The notes: generated by a model not told the origin, from the sequence alone. A stretch of DNA of 63,828 bases from Xenorhabdus griffiniae (GCF_015163655.1 NZ_JADEUF010000007.1:1-63828); one strand, 5' to 3'. Positions 51,532 to 61,976 are shown, counted from the first letter of the stretch. Made by a program: numbers and translations.

Positions 51532-52536
51532 ATGCAGTTGATTTTTGACAAATTATTCAGTGCTCAGGCATTGACACAACAAGAAAGCCAGCAGCTATTC
51601 ACCGCCATTATTCATGGTGAGCTGAACGATACACAACTGACTGCCGTATTAATTAGCCTGAAACTGCGGGGCGAGCAGCCACAAGAAATTGCGGGCGCAG
51701 CCCAGGCGTTCCTGGCAAACGCAGCCCCCTTTCCTCGCCCGGATTACACGTTTTGTGATATCGTCGGCACAGGTGGAGACGGTTCCAATAGCATCAATAT
51801 TTCAACAGCCAGCGCCTTTATTGCTGCTGCCTGTGGCCTTAAGGTGGCAAAACATGGAAATCGCAGTATTTCCAGTCGGTCTGGATCATCTGATTTATTA
51901 GCTGCATTCGGCATTGCATTAGATGCTCAAGCTGAAGAATCACGCAAGGCTTTGGATGAAATTGGTGTCTGTTTCCTGTTCGCCCCCCAATATCACAGTG
52001 GATTCCGTCATGCGGTGCAAGTACGCCAGCAACTAAAAACCCGAACACTATTTAATGTACTTGGCCCGTTGATCAATCCAGCGCGTCCTCCTGTGTCTCT
52101 CATCGGCGTCTATCACCCTGAATTAGTTGAACCCATAGCCCATACCTTACACGCTTTAGGTTATCAACGCGCTGCCGTTGTACACAGCGGAGGAATGGAT
52201 GAAGTTGCCTTACATGCACCAACTTATGTTGCAGAGCTTAATCACGGTGAAATTCGCCAATATCAATTAACAGCAACCGATTTTGGTTTGCCAAACCATC
52301 CAATATCATCACTGCAAGGTGGATCACCAGAAGAAAACCGCAACATGTTGGCAATGTTGTTACAAGGTCACGGAAACCAAGCCCATGCTCATGCCGTAGC
52401 AGCCAATGTAGCTCTGTTAATGAAGATCCACGGGCAAGAAAACCTACGGGAAAACACTCAATTGGCACTCGATACTATTTACAGCGGCCAGGCTTATGAA
52501 AAAGTAACGGCATTGGCAGCAAGGACCAGATCATGA
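51532..52536 (+). CDS. trpD: Anthranilate phosphoribosyltransferase TrpD
   Basis: A 334-aa enzyme adding phosphoribosyl to anthranilate. PRPP-binding [14 protein letters not shown] (about 80-93), [15 protein letters not shown], and [12 protein letters not shown]. Unfused. The stop overlaps the trpCF start (ATGA). Confidence 0.96.
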   Translation: MQLIFDKLFSAQALTQQESQQLFTAIIHGELNDTQLTAVLISLKLRGEQPQEIAGAAQAFLANAAPFPRPDYTFCDIVGTGGDGSNSINISTASAFIAAACGLKVAKHGNRSISSRSGSSDLLAAFGIALDAQAEESRKALDEIGVCFLFAPQYHSGFRHAVQVRQQLKTRTLFNVLGPLINPARPPVSLIGVYHPELVEPIAHTLHALGYQRAAVVHSGGMDEVALHAPTYVAELNHGEIRQYQLTATDFGLPNHPISSLQGGSPEENRNMLAMLLQGHGNQAHAHAVAANVALLMKIHGQENLRENTQLALDTIYSGQAYEKVTALAARTRS

Positions 52537-53897
52537 AAACCAGCGTATTACAGAAAATTGTTGAAGATAAAGCGGCATATCTGATTACTCGTAAAGCAGA
52601 GCAACCGCTGGAGAGCTTTATTGCTGATATCGTTCCAAGTCATCGTCGGTTTTATCAGGCATTGGCTCATAAGCAAACCGTTTTTATTTTGGAATGCAAA
52701 AAGGCATCCCCTTCAAAGGGATTGATTCGCGAAGATTTCGATCCTGTCCATATTGCTAAAACTTATCAACCTTATGCCGCTGCAATCTCTGTCCTGACCG
52801 ATGAAAAATACTTTCAGGGCAGTTATGATTTTCTCGCCATGGTCAGTTCTGCTGTCCATCAACCTGTTTTGTGCAAAGATTTTATTATTGATGCCTATCA
52901 GGTTTATCTTGCCCGTTATTATCAGGCTGATGCTATTTTACTGATGCTGTCTGTCCTTGATGATGATACATATCGTAAATTATCGGCATTGGCCCACAGC
53001 CTTGATATGGGTGTATTGACCGAAGTCAGTAATGAAGATGAACGGCAACGGGCAATTAAATTGGGCGCAAAGGTTATTGGTATCAATAATCGGGATCTCC
53101 GTGATTTGTCCATTGATTTAGAGCGTACCCGTAAATTGTCGGTGGGTTTACCTGAAGACACCATCGTCATCAGTGAATCCGGTATCCACCAGCATCGTCA
53201 GGTGCGAGAATTAAGCCAATTTGCCAATGGTTTTCTTATCGGTAGTTCTTTAATGGCACAACAAAATTTAGATCTCGCCTTACGACGCCTAATTTTGGGT
53301 GACAACAAAGTTTGTGGCTTGACTCGCCCACAAGATGCCAAAGCTGCGTTGCAAATGGGTGCCGTTTACGGTGGTTTAATTTTTGCCGAAAAATCACCGC
53401 GCAAAATCAGTCTGCAAAAAGCTCAACAAATCATCAATGAAGCCTCTCTGCTATATGTTGGTGTGTTTCAAAATCAACCCATTGATTTTGTCAATAATAC
53501 TGCCCGTAGGCTTTCACTCACCGCAGTGCAACTGCACGGAAGTGAAGATGAAAACTACATCAACGCTCTGCGCTCGGTACTACCTGAACATTGTGAAATT
53601 TGGAAAGCCATTAATATGTCTAAGGCTGAGGACGTTTCCGTAATACCTCATGTTGATCACTTACTGTTGGATAACGGAGCTGGCGGAACGGGAAAACCAT
53701 TTGACTGGCAATTAATTAATCCATTAATTCAGCATAACAGTTTTCTGGCGGGTGGCCTGAATGCTGAAAACTGTCAACTGGCAGCAACTCTTGGTTGCTA
53801 TGGATTGGATTTTAACTCAGGCGTTGAAGTGTCTCCAGGCATCAAAAGCAGCCAGAAAATCAAGCAGGTGTTTCAACAATTGCGCTGTTATCACTAA
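52533..53897 (+). CDS. trpCF: Bifunctional TrpCF (IGP synthase / PRA isomerase)
   Basis: A 454-aa fusion as in E. coli TrpC (452 aa). N-terminal indole-3-glycerol phosphate synthase (about 1-255: [21 protein letters not shown]) and C-terminal phosphoribosylanthranilate isomerase (about 256-454: [22 protein letters not shown]). Both sets of (beta/alpha)8 motifs are intact. Confidence 0.96.
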   Translation: MKTSVLQKIVEDKAAYLITRKAEQPLESFIADIVPSHRRFYQALAHKQTVFILECKKASPSKGLIREDFDPVHIAKTYQPYAAAISVLTDEKYFQGSYDFLAMVSSAVHQPVLCKDFIIDAYQVYLARYYQADAILLMLSVLDDDTYRKLSALAHSLDMGVLTEVSNEDERQRAIKLGAKVIGINNRDLRDLSIDLERTRKLSVGLPEDTIVISESGIHQHRQVRELSQFANGFLIGSSLMAQQNLDLALRRLILGDNKVCGLTRPQDAKAALQMGAVYGGLIFAEKSPRKISLQKAQQIINEASLLYVGVFQNQPIDFVNNTARRLSLTAVQLHGSEDENYINALRSVLPEHCEIWKAINMSKAEDVSVIPHVDHLLLDNGAGGTGKPFDWQLINPLIQHNSFLAGGLNAENCQLAATLGCYGLDFNSGVEVSPGIKSSQKIKQVFQQLRCYH

Positions 53898-53926
53898 TTT
53901 TTCAGATAAAAATGGATGAGTAGAGT

Positions 53927-55117
53927 ATGAGTAAACTGAATCCTTATTTTGGCGACTTTGGCGGGCAATTTGTGCCACAAATTTTAATCCCTGCACTTAA
54001 CCAATTAGAAAATGCTTTTATTGATGCACAGAAAGATCCTGAATTTCAGTATGCATTTCAGGATCTCTTAAAAAACTATGCAGGTAGACCTACTGCCTTA
54101 ACGCTGTGTCAAAACCTGACGAAAGGGACAAAAACACGTTTATATCTGAAACGTGAAGATTTGCTTCACGGCGGTGCTCACAAAACCAATCAGGTCTTAG
54201 GGCAAGCATTGTTGGCAAAACGCATGGGAAAGCATGAAATTATTGCTGAAACAGGCGCAGGTCAACATGGCGTCGCCACCGCGCTGGCTTGTGCACTATT
54301 GGGGCTGAAATGCCGTATTTATATGGGAGCAAAAGATATTGAACGCCAATCGCCCAACGTTTTTCGTATGCGTTTGATGGGCGCAGAAGTTATCCCTGTC
54401 CACAGCGGTTCGGCAACCTTGAAAGATGCCTGTAACGAAGCAATGCGTGACTGGTCAGGTTGCTATGAGAAAGCACATTATCTATTGGGCACTGCCGCTG
54501 GCCCTCATCCCTATCCGACAATGGTACGAGAATTCCAACGTATGATTGGTGAAGAAGCCAAAGCTCAAATTCTGGAAAAAGAAGGCCGTTTACCTGATGC
54601 AGTCATTGCCTGCATTGGTGGTGGTTCAAATGCCATCGGTTTATTTGCTGAATTTATTCCAGAAAATGATGTCCGCTTGATTGGTGTTGAACCCGCGGGG
54701 CATGGTATTGAAACTGGAGAGCATGGTGCCCCATTGAAACACGGAAAATTGGGAATTTACTTTGGCATGAAAGCACCCATTATGCAGACAGAAGATGGAC
54801 AAATTGAAGAATCTTATTCCATTTCGGCGGGTTTAGATTTTCCTTCCGTTGGTCCACAACATGCCTATTTAAACAGTATCGGTAGAGCCGATTATGTTTC
54901 AATTACTGATGATGAAGCGCTAGATGCTTTCCAGGAACTCTCACGCAATGAAGGTATTATTCCGGCACTGGAATCCTCTCATGCGTTGGCTTACGCCTTG
55001 AAAATGATCCATGAATCCCCAGACAAGGAACAACTATTAATTGTCAATTTATCTGGCCGTGGTGACAAAGACATCTTTACCGTTCACGATATTTTAAAAT
55101 CCAGGGGGGAAATCTGA
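53927..55117 (+). CDS. trpB: Tryptophan synthase beta chain TrpB
   Basis: A 396-aa PLP enzyme (E. coli 397) joining indole and serine. PLP-Lys motif GGAHKTNQV (about 84-92), AETGAGQHG, and phosphate loop GGGSNAIG. Its stop overlaps trpA (TGATG), which supports alpha-beta stoichiometry. Confidence 0.97.
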   Translation: MSKLNPYFGDFGGQFVPQILIPALNQLENAFIDAQKDPEFQYAFQDLLKNYAGRPTALTLCQNLTKGTKTRLYLKREDLLHGGAHKTNQVLGQALLAKRMGKHEIIAETGAGQHGVATALACALLGLKCRIYMGAKDIERQSPNVFRMRLMGAEVIPVHSGSATLKDACNEAMRDWSGCYEKAHYLLGTAAGPHPYPTMVREFQRMIGEEAKAQILEKEGRLPDAVIACIGGGSNAIGLFAEFIPENDVRLIGVEPAGHGIETGEHGAPLKHGKLGIYFGMKAPIMQTEDGQIEESYSISAGLDFPSVGPQHAYLNSIGRADYVSITDDEALDAFQELSRNEGIIPALESSHALAYALKMIHESPDKEQLLIVNLSGRGDKDIFTVHDILKSRGEI

Positions 55118-55923
55118 TGGGACGTTACGAACAACTTTTTAAGAAGCTGCAAAACAAAAACCAAGGCGCTTTTGTTCCTTTTGTCACCCTCGGTGATCCT
55201 AATCCCGCATTGTCGTTGGAAATTATTGATACCTTAATTTCAGGTGGTGCTGACGCCCTTGAATTGGGTATTCCGTTCTCAGATCCCCTGGCTGACGGCC
55301 CAACTATCCAAAATGCCAATCTGCGCGCGTTATCATCCAAGGCCACGCCTACATTATGTTTTAACCTGCTGGCTAAAATTCGGGCTAAATACCCTGATAT
55401 ACCCATTGGCCTGTTAGTTTACGCTAATCTCGTCTTTCACAATGGCATTGATGAATTTTATCGTCGCTGCAAAGATGCCGGTGTTGATTCTGTTCTTGTG
55501 GCTGATGTACCGTTATCCGAGTCATCGCCTTTCCGTTCAGCCGCCATAAAGCATGATATTGCCCCGATCTTTATTTGTCCCCCAAATGCAGATGATGATT
55601 TATTACGTGAAGTTGCTTCATTTGGACGGGGATATACCTATCTGCTATCAAGAGCAGGAGTAACTGGTAGTGAAAATCGTGCTCAACAACCACTTAGCCA
55701 TATTGTCAATAAACTCAAAGAATATCACGCAGCTCCTGCTATACAAGGTTTTGGCATTTCAGAGCCAGAGCAGGTTATAACCGCTCTCAATGGTGGTGCG
55801 GCGGGTGCAATTTCAGGTTCAGCTGTTGTCAGAATTATTGAAAATAACTTACATCAACCCAATATCATGCTGGCAAAATTAATGGATTTTGTTCGTGCCA
55901 TGAAAAACGCCACACAATTATAA
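55117..55923 (+). CDS. trpA: Tryptophan synthase alpha chain TrpA
   Basis: A 268-aa (beta/alpha)8 lyase (E. coli 268) cleaving indole-3-glycerol phosphate. Catalytic Glu in [12 protein letters not shown] (about 49) with Asp in FSDPLADGP (about 60); phosphate loops near QGFGIS and ISGSAVV. Last gene of the operon. Confidence 0.97.
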   Translation: MGRYEQLFKKLQNKNQGAFVPFVTLGDPNPALSLEIIDTLISGGADALELGIPFSDPLADGPTIQNANLRALSSKATPTLCFNLLAKIRAKYPDIPIGLLVYANLVFHNGIDEFYRRCKDAGVDSVLVADVPLSESSPFRSAAIKHDIAPIFICPPNADDDLLREVASFGRGYTYLLSRAGVTGSENRAQQPLSHIVNKLKEYHAAPAIQGFGISEPEQVITALNGGAAGAISGSAVVRIIENNLHQPNIMLAKLMDFVRAMKNATQL

Positions 55924-55937
55924 GCCCACTAACAAAA

Positions 55938-55966
55938 AATGGGGCAATGACGCCCCATTGGTTCTC
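55938..55966. terminator. trp operon terminator
   Basis: AATGGGGC, loop AATGAC, GCCCCATT, with AACAAAAA before and GGTTCTCTC after. The A-run suits termination of ompW transcripts on the other strand better than the trp side. Confidence 0.65.
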
Positions 55967-56001
55967 TCTTATGTCACAGTCAAACACATACGTAGCTTTA
56001 G

Positions 56002-56646
56002 TTAGAAACTATAACCAACACCGAACATAAAGACCCATGGATCAAGACGGGTTTTATATTTTTTCTCTTCTACATCACCAACTTTGAATTTCACATCAGT
56101 CTCAATATTCATCCACCAAAGCGAAGTATTCAGCATCCAGTTTTTGTTTAGTTGATAATCCAGGCCAACCTGCCCAGCGATACCCCAAGAATCTTTCAGA
56201 TCTAAGCTATTTAAATTAACGGCCTTCACGGTTGCATTATTACTAAATTTTTCGCTAAAGAAAGTCGTGTAGTTAACACCAATCCCGACATAAGGACGAA
56301 ATTCATTTTCTGATGAACCAAAATAATATTGTGCCATTAGCGTTGGTGGTAAATGTTTAACTTCAGCGATTTCACCCGCTCCCGGCAAACTGACCCTATG
56401 CTGGAATGGTGTCGCTGCCAATAATTCAACACCAATATTATCAGTAATCATGTAACCAAAAGTTAAGCCCAACTGGGTATTATTATTGACACCAAAAGAT
56501 CCCAATTCTAATACATTATCAGAACCCGCATGCGGCCTTACCGTTGCTGTACCTGCACGGAACAAGAAGTCACCTGCTTCATGGGCAAAAGTCAATGACG
56601 GGGCTAACGTAGCAGCAGCCAATACAAGCGCAGAAATCTTTTTCAT
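56002..56646 (-). CDS. ompW: Outer-membrane protein OmpW
   Basis: A 214-aa eight-stranded beta-barrel (E. coli 212). Signal peptide about 1-21 (cleaved after TFA), mature start HEAGDFLFRAGTATVRP, LPPTLMAQYYFG in the middle and a terminal Phe (WVFMFGVGYSF). ATG 56644-56646 gives the proper signal peptide; a 4-residue longer frame is not needed. Located beside trpA as in E. coli. An FNR box and a separate palindrome lie upstream. Confidence 0.95.
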   Translation of the reverse strand: MKKISALVLAAATLAPSLTFAHEAGDFLFRAGTATVRPHAGSDNVLELGSFGVNNNTQLGLTFGYMITDNIGVELLAATPFQHRVSLPGAGEIAEVKHLPPTLMAQYYFGSSENEFRPYVGIGVNYTTFFSEKFSNNATVKAVNLNSLDLKDSWGIAGQVGLDYQLNKNWMLNTSLWWMNIETDVKFKVGDVEEKKYKTRLDPWVFMFGVGYSF

Positions 56647-56704
56647 TATCCATCCCATTTATGTGGTTTTAAAACAGTCAGAAATATACTCGTTTGTTTA
56701 CTAT

Positions 56705-56725
56705 TGTGATCTAAGATAGATCACA
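56705..56725. promoter_or_regulatory. Palindromic operator-like site before ompW
   Basis: TGTGATCT-AAGAT-AGATCACA is a perfect 8-bp inverted repeat, centred about 69 bp before the ompW start. It contains TGTGA and TCACA, but 11 bp apart instead of the 6 bp CRP needs. Confidence 0.5.
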
Positions 56726-56793
56726 TCTTTTAAATATTTTTGGCGCAGTAAGGTATTTACCACTTTATTATTTCATTTACTGGATATTTTAAA

Positions 56794-56807
56794 TTGATCC
56801 AAATCAA
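56794..56807. promoter_or_regulatory. Consensus FNR box upstream of ompW
   Basis: TTGATCCAAATCAA, a perfect TTGAT-N4-ATCAA, about 150 bp before the ompW start. E. coli ompW is activated by FNR under anaerobiosis, so conservation of that control is likely. Confidence 0.7.
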
Positions 56808-57258
56808 AATTTTCTGCGTATTAATTTTAATGCCATCCACGATTTATATCTTGATATCAACTTTTGGATGAACAACAATAAATAATAATATAAATCATAT
56901 ATCTTTATTTAATGCCCTTATCCTTTATTAACAAAAATTTAATAAATTGATCATTTATATAAAATCCACACTGAGGAGGATTGGCAAAAAAAAATTCTTC
57001 CCCCAACAGCCTCAAGATACAAGATCAAGTATTAGAGTAAATCTTAGCCTCAACAAGGCCCAGTGGGAGAAAGCTACAATTTGACGATATCTGTTAATGC
57101 GTCTGTGTATAAGAACCCCCGAAAATGCAGTATTAATTAACTGATATAATAGAGGTTCGCTTGGAAAACGGAAAACATCCCATACCAAGTATATTTTTTA
57201 ACCCAAAGACACAACATAAATAAAACGAATAGCCACAACCACCACTCGTTTATCATTT

Positions 57259-57855
57259 TTAACGATTATTTCTTTCCTGGGCCTTCAGATATGCAGGTCT
57301 ACTCATAGCTCTGTCCATGTAATCCTTTATTTCTGAACTTATAGCTATACCACATAATTTTGCCCACAAAAGAGTGTGTGTCACGAAGATATCAGCTAAC
57401 GTAAAGTTAGGGCCTGTTATCCATTCGTAACCTTCATTTAGCCTGATTTGGTTAACTGCTCTGTTTGCTTCGCTTTTGGCGTAATCTATGAGCCCTAGGT
57501 TTCGCTGATTTTCTGGAATGAAAACTTGCTGTTTCAATAAGTTCCACACTGGAGACTCGAGGTCAGTAAGAGCATAGCTCAACCATGAGTTAATAATGGA
57601 TCTCGGTTTCGGCTCGGTAGGATAGAATGTTGCAGAAGGATATTTTTCACAAATATATATACATATTGCCAGTGTTTCTTCAATAGACACATCTCCATCA
57701 CTCAGAAAAGGGACTTTTCCTCGTGAATGGAGGAATTTTATGCAAGAAGTTGGATTAAACAGATCAACCTTGATCGATTCATAAGGCGCCCCAATCTCTT
57801 CCAGAGTCCAGAGAACTCTCAACGATCTACTTTTAGGGTAAGTATATATTTTCAT
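57259..57855 (-). CDS. Glutathione S-transferase family protein
   Basis: A 198-aa GST-fold protein. Thioredoxin-like N-terminal domain (about 1-75: MKIYTYPKSRSLRVLWTLEE; IEETLAICIYICEKYP carries the Glu/Ser that bind glutathione) and an all-helical C-terminal domain with TGPNFTLADIFV, the N-capping box. Ser in SRS near the N terminus could be the catalytic hydroxyl. Not at a conserved E. coli position (between ompW and yciC), so probably acquired. Confidence 0.85.
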   Translation of the reverse strand: MKIYTYPKSRSLRVLWTLEEIGAPYESIKVDLFNPTSCIKFLHSRGKVPFLSDGDVSIEETLAICIYICEKYPSATFYPTEPKPRSIINSWLSYALTDLESPVWNLLKQQVFIPENQRNLGLIDYAKSEANRAVNQIRLNEGYEWITGPNFTLADIFVTHTLLWAKLCGIAISSEIKDYMDRAMSRPAYLKAQERNNR

Positions 57856-58020
57856 GATGTTGATTCCTGATTTGTGGATTTAATCCTGAGAATTGTTTGG
57901 TGTAATGTGTTAAATTCACGCACCATGATACTGGTTCCTTCTTTTTGGCATTCGAGTACGGCCTGTTGTTGAGACCAATACCACGTCCAGTTAAGTCGTG
58001 TATCGTGTTAATATGGTTTA
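57856..58020 (-). pseudogene. Possible 5'-truncated ORF ahead of the GST gene
   Basis: A frame running into the GST start codon (TCATGA overlap) encodes about 50 residues, including WYWSQQQAVLECQKEG and HQTILRIKSTNQ, and is closed upstream by TAA. It lacks a credible start. It may be the tail of a lost, translationally coupled regulator; the family is not recognised. Confidence 0.25.
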
Positions 58021-58116
58021 AAAAAGCCAAATGTTATATTTTACAGCTTCGCTTCCACTAGGCCAACAAGGTACAATTGTGCACTATTGTTGTTTTATTT
58101 GATAGGAGCCACTTTT

Positions 58117-58872
58117 ATGCCCATCACGGCAAATACCCTGTATCGTGACAGTATCAATTTTTTAAAGAATCAATGGTTGAATATCGTCATCCTCTCTGTC
58201 TTGGCCACGTTGGTGGCAACACTGTTGGGGTATTTACTCATACCAAATGAGGAACAACTCAATTTATTGGCCGAGTTGCAAAATATAGTCAGAGAGTCCG
58301 GCAACACAGGTATTCAACGTTTCGTGGTGCAATTAACGCCGGATGAGCAGTTCACGTTAATGCGCACAATGCTAGGGATTTTATTTACCCAAATATTTGG
58401 TAATACCCTACTAACGGCCAGTGTGTTGGTACTTATCAATGCTATCTCTCGCGGTCAGCAAACAAATGCTATTCGTGCCAGTACATTATCAATAACACAA
58501 CTCCCTAAGATGTTCTTGCTAATGTTTATTTGTACCCTGTTGGTCCAAATTGGCTACGCTTTAATGGTCCTGCCAGGGATCCTGTTTTCTATTGCATTCT
58601 CACTGGCTCCTATTTTTTTGTTTGAAAAAGGCAAAAATGTTTTTGCAGCCATGCAAAATAGTTGGAAGTTAGCATTTGGTAATCTGCGCTTGTTGATCCC
58701 AGCTATACTGCTATGGCTTGCCGCCAAGCTAATCCTGGCTCTTGTGCTGACAAAAATGCCCAATATGTTGCTATCAGTGCTGGATAATTTCTTATCATCT
58801 CTGTTACTGATTTACCTATTCCGCCTGTATATGTTGGCCAGACCACAAAATAAAACCACAAACGATATTTAA
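58117..58872 (+). CDS. yciC: YciC, UPF0259 inner-membrane protein
   Basis: A 251-aa protein with about six hydrophobic segments (E. coli 247). MPITANTLYRDS N terminus and LIYLFRLYMLARPQ near the C terminus match YciC. ATG 58117 follows AGGAGC; the ten extra residues of a longer frame are unsupported. In E. coli it forms yciCBA; here a SulP gene separates it from yciB. Role unclear, linked to envelope. Confidence 0.9.
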   Translation: MPITANTLYRDSINFLKNQWLNIVILSVLATLVATLLGYLLIPNEEQLNLLAELQNIVRESGNTGIQRFVVQLTPDEQFTLMRTMLGILFTQIFGNTLLTASVLVLINAISRGQQTNAIRASTLSITQLPKMFLLMFICTLLVQIGYALMVLPGILFSIAFSLAPIFLFEKGKNVFAAMQNSWKLAFGNLRLLIPAILLWLAAKLILALVLTKMPNMLLSVLDNFLSSLLLIYLFRLYMLARPQNKTTNDI

Positions 58873-58887
58873 TAGTCACCTAAAATC

Positions 58888-58918
58888 GTTCACCTCACGG
58901 CAATGCTGCGAGGTGAAC
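58888..58918. terminator. Stem-loop between yciC and SulP gene
   Basis: GTTCACCTC / GAGGTGAAC, 9-bp perfect stem between convergent genes. Confidence 0.6.
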
Positions 58919-58923
58919 CGCAG

Positions 58924-60630
58924 TTACTTTTCCTGTTTGTCCTCCACGTGCTGCTTACTTTGAAGTAAACGAATGGCAAAATAGAGATCCGGCACAACTA
59001 TCAAATCGTCATCACTACGACTGAGTTTGTTTTGTTTAATCCAGCGGTTCAGTTCTGTCCTGCGCCCTGCCAAGACCAATGTCACACCTTTCTTTTTTAA
59101 TTCTGTGATTAACTCATCCAACACGGCAAAAACACTGACATCATCATAGGTAAAACTGACCGTCGCATCGACTACTAACCATACAGGACCATTTGCAGCA
59201 CTGTTCACATGCTGTAATACCCGTTTTTTGAAATATCCGGCGTTAAAATAAGTGAGTGGAGAGTTAAAACGGTACATCATAATGCCATCTACTGGTTTGA
59301 TATCATTATGCTTATGGATGGAACGAACCATACCTTGGTCATTCACACCCAACAGCTGATCCGAAGGCCGAAAAACTATTCGCAGAAATTGCAATAATCC
59401 CAGCAAAACGGCAAAACCAATACCATCGATCACCCCCACCAGCAAGACGGCAATTAACGTAAAAATTGACAGGGTAAAAGCCTGGCGATTACGTTTTCGA
59501 TAAGCCCAAAGATTTTTTAAACTCAATAAAGACCAAGTGGAAAAGATCAAAACAATACCCAGTGATGACAAAGGGATATACACCAAAAATTCGGTCATAA
59601 ATAGCAATACCAGCAAAATGGCACAAGCCGCTATCACCGACACCATTTGCGTTTTACCACCTAGTGCATCATTGACCGCAGTACGGCTACCCGCAGCACT
59701 GACAGCAAAACCTTGTGATAATGACGAGGCGATATTGGCAATACCCAATGCCTTAAGCTCCTGATCTGCATCAACTTGGTAGCCATTCTTACTGGCAAAA
59801 CTACGAGCAGTCATCATAAAACTGACGAAACTGATCACCGCTAAGTTAATGGAAGGAACCACTAAATCACGTATGATACCGAGTTCAAATTCGGGTATAG
59901 GAACAATAGGCAAACCACTCCCCATACTCCCCACAATCTGGATACCATATTGACTGAGTTCAAATTGCCAACTGATATAAGTCGATACGATCATGGCCAC
60001 CAGTGGTGCCGGCCAACTCGGACGGAGAAAATGTACACTAAGCAGTACCAGCAGCGTCATTACTGACATCCCTACCGTCGGCCAATGAGATTCTAATAAG
60101 CTACGGGGAAAAGCAATCAGTCGTTCAATCAATTCCGCAGGCAACCCAGATAGTCCAAAAATTTTAGCCAGCTGATCAGCCATAATAGTGATCGCAACGC
60201 CGTTAATAAAACCTTTCAAAATGGGATGAGAGATAAAATCAGCGAAGGCACCCAGACGAAAATGGCTGGCCAAAATACACCAAAATCCCGTCATAAACGT
60301 CATCACTATGGCAAGCTGCCAACGTACATGTTCATTGCCCAATGCCAACGGTGTAACAGCGGCAGCAATAACAGCACAAGTTGCAGCATCTGGACCAACA
60401 ATCAACTGCCGTGAAGTACCGAACAGTGCATACGCAAACATCGGTAAAATACAGGCATATAAACCAATAATGGCACTAATTCCCATTAATTCAGCATAAG
60501 CAATCGCAACGGGCAGCGCCACTGCGGCAACAGAGAGACCCGCCCGCATATCATGGCCGAAATACGCTCTACGGTAATGACAGATATTTTCCAAACCTGG
60601 CATCCAGCGATGTAATCTTTCCCACAACAT
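58924..60630 (-). CDS. SulP-family anion transporter with STAS domain
   Basis: A 568-aa SLC26/SulP transporter. About 12-14 membrane segments (about 25-420): AVALPVAIAYAELMG, then GPDAATCAVIAAAVTPLA, and SLSQGFAVSAAGSRTAVNDA. A cytoplasmic STAS domain follows (about 435-555: GIMMYRFNSPLTYFNAGYFK, VVDATVSFTYDD). It is not the DauA (YchM) orthologue: the N-terminal sequence differs clearly. Substrate may be sulfate, bicarbonate or dicarboxylate. It is inserted on the opposite strand between yciC and yciB. Confidence 0.85.
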   Translation of the reverse strand: MLWERLHRWMPGLENICHYRRAYFGHDMRAGLSVAAVALPVAIAYAELMGISAIIGLYACILPMFAYALFGTSRQLIVGPDAATCAVIAAAVTPLALGNEHVRWQLAIVMTFMTGFWCILASHFRLGAFADFISHPILKGFINGVAITIMADQLAKIFGLSGLPAELIERLIAFPRSLLESHWPTVGMSVMTLLVLLSVHFLRPSWPAPLVAMIVSTYISWQFELSQYGIQIVGSMGSGLPIVPIPEFELGIIRDLVVPSINLAVISFVSFMMTARSFASKNGYQVDADQELKALGIANIASSLSQGFAVSAAGSRTAVNDALGGKTQMVSVIAACAILLVLLFMTEFLVYIPLSSLGIVLIFSTWSLLSLKNLWAYRKRNRQAFTLSIFTLIAVLLVGVIDGIGFAVLLGLLQFLRIVFRPSDQLLGVNDQGMVRSIHKHNDIKPVDGIMMYRFNSPLTYFNAGYFKKRVLQHVNSAANGPVWLVVDATVSFTYDDVSVFAVLDELITELKKKGVTLVLAGRRTELNRWIKQNKLSRSDDDLIVVPDLYFAIRLLQSKQHVEDKQEK

Positions 60631-60856
60631 AGCTTTTATGTCCTTTTGTGAAAATGGAACCTAGTGATAATACGTAGCTAAATGGAAACTCACAGCTTTC
60701 TTCTCCCACACTTAGCTTGTCGCTCATTGTGATAAAATGCTTCAAATAGATGAAAAATGTTTTTTACCTGATAAATAAACCATTTCATTGAGATCTGGTA
60801 CACTCTGGCACAAATCCAAAAACATGCCATCATTGACTTCACAATGGGTTCAATTT

Positions 60857-61393
60857 ATGAAACAACTTTTAGACTTTTTGCCACTGGTCGTTTTCTTCGT
60901 CGTCTACAAAATGTACGACATTTTCTATGCATCTGGCGCCTTGATTGCAGCAACAGGGTTAGCTGTTGTCATTACTTACCTGATTTATCGTAGAGTTGAA
61001 AAATCCTCCTTAATTACATTTGTTATGGTTGCTGTTTTCGGCACTCTGACACTGGCCTTCCACAGTGATTTATTTATTAAATGGAAAGTGACTGTCATTT
61101 ATGCCATTTTTGCTCTGGTATTACTTATCAGCCAATGGGTGATGAAAAAGCCGTTAATTCAACGGATGTTAGGCAAGGAATTAGAATTGCCTGATTTTGT
61201 CTGGAACAAACTGAATATGGCTTGGGCGATTTTCTTTATTGCTTGTGCATTAGCAAATATTTATGTCGCTTTCTGGCTACCTCAAGATGTTTGGGTAAAC
61301 TTTAAAGTGTTCGGGTTAACGGCATTGACACTAGTCTTTACTGTATTGAGTGTGGTATATATCTACCGTCATCTGCCTCGCGAACAAAAATAA
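60857..61393 (+). CDS. yciB: YciB, intracellular septation protein A homologue
   Basis: A 178-aa membrane protein with five to six helices (E. coli 179). [20 protein letters not shown] and [12 protein letters not shown], then [17 protein letters not shown], are near-identical to E. coli. ATG 60857 is set by homology. Involved in envelope synthesis and interacting with elongation/division proteins in E. coli. Confidence 0.94.
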   Translation: MKQLLDFLPLVVFFVVYKMYDIFYASGALIAATGLAVVITYLIYRRVEKSSLITFVMVAVFGTLTLAFHSDLFIKWKVTVIYAIFALVLLISQWVMKKPLIQRMLGKELELPDFVWNKLNMAWAIFFIACALANIYVAFWLPQDVWVNFKVFGLTALTLVFTVLSVVYIYRHLPREQK

Positions 61394-61413
61394 TATAATG
61401 ACCTTCATAATGG

Positions 61414-61446
61414 ATACCTGCCGATGCAGCGGCAGGTATTGTTGTA
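61414..61446 (+). terminator. Stem-loop between yciB and yciA
   Basis: ATACCTGCCG, loop ATGCAG, CGGCAGGTAT (10-bp perfect stem), then TGTTGTATT. Partial termination or RNA processing between two co-directional genes. Confidence 0.65.
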
Positions 61447-61471
61447 TTCACCAAATAAAGCAAGTTTTCTA

Positions 61472-61909
61472 ATGACACAACAACAATGCTTACCAAACGG
61501 AGAATTGGTTCTCCGTACACTGGCCATGCCTGCTGATACTAATGCCAATGGGGATATTTTCGGTGGCTGGCTGATGTCTCAAATGGATATTGGCGGCGCA
61601 ATTTTAGCAAAAGAGATTGCTCTGGGGCGCGTAGTAACTGTTAGCGTAAATGGCATCAGTTTTCTGAAACCGGTTGCGGTAGGTGACGTCGTATGCTGCT
61701 ACGCCCGTTGTCTGAAAACGGGAAATTCATCTATCACTATTAATATCGAGGTGTGGGTGAAAAAAGTGGCTTCTGAGCCAGTCGGTCAGCGTTATCGTGC
61801 TACAGAAGCCGTTTTCACCTATGTTGCCGTTGATGAAAATAACACTTCTCGTCCTTTGCCTGAAGATAAAAGACACTTCAAATTGGAAAGTAGTGATTCA
61901 GAGTCATAA
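61472..61909 (+). CDS. yciA: YciA, hotdog-fold acyl-CoA thioesterase
   Basis: A 145-aa thioesterase (E. coli 132) with the hotdog core NANGDIFGGWLMSQMDIGG (catalytic Asp in NGD), GRVVTVSVNGISFLKP and VASEPVGQRYRATEA. Broad hydrolysis of short to long acyl-CoAs in homologues. ATG 61472 aligns with E. coli; the 16-residue upstream extension overlaps the terminator. Confidence 0.94.
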   Translation: MTQQQCLPNGELVLRTLAMPADTNANGDIFGGWLMSQMDIGGAILAKEIALGRVVTVSVNGISFLKPVAVGDVVCCYARCLKTGNSSITINIEVWVKKVASEPVGQRYRATEAVFTYVAVDENNTSRPLPEDKRHFKLESSDSES

Positions 61910-61929
61910 TTCATTTTGCTGATGAAATT

Positions 61930-61950
61930 AGGGGATGTTTTACATCCCCT
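61930..61950. terminator. Stem-loop between yciA and tonB
   Basis: AGGGGATGT, loop TTT, ACATCCCCT (9-bp perfect stem) between convergent genes. Confidence 0.65.
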
Positions 61951-61976
61951 GTTCAGGAAAGAGACGTTTTGGTCAG

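Larger units (their letters stand above)
56647..57258. other. 612-bp gene-free region upstream of ompW
   Basis: No supported ORF on either strand. Carries a 21-bp palindrome and an FNR box (separate entries), then low-complexity AT-rich DNA. GAGGAGG at about 56974 looks like a ribosome binding site, but the following frame stops after about 20 codons. Confidence 0.5.

Noticed and set aside
56705-56725. CRP site upstream of ompW
   Set aside because: TGTGA and TCACA are separated by 11 bp, not the 6 bp that CRP requires; kept only as an undefined palindrome.
58924-60630. Naming the SulP gene dauA
   Set aside because: Membrane-domain sequence does not follow E. coli DauA; only the family is supported.
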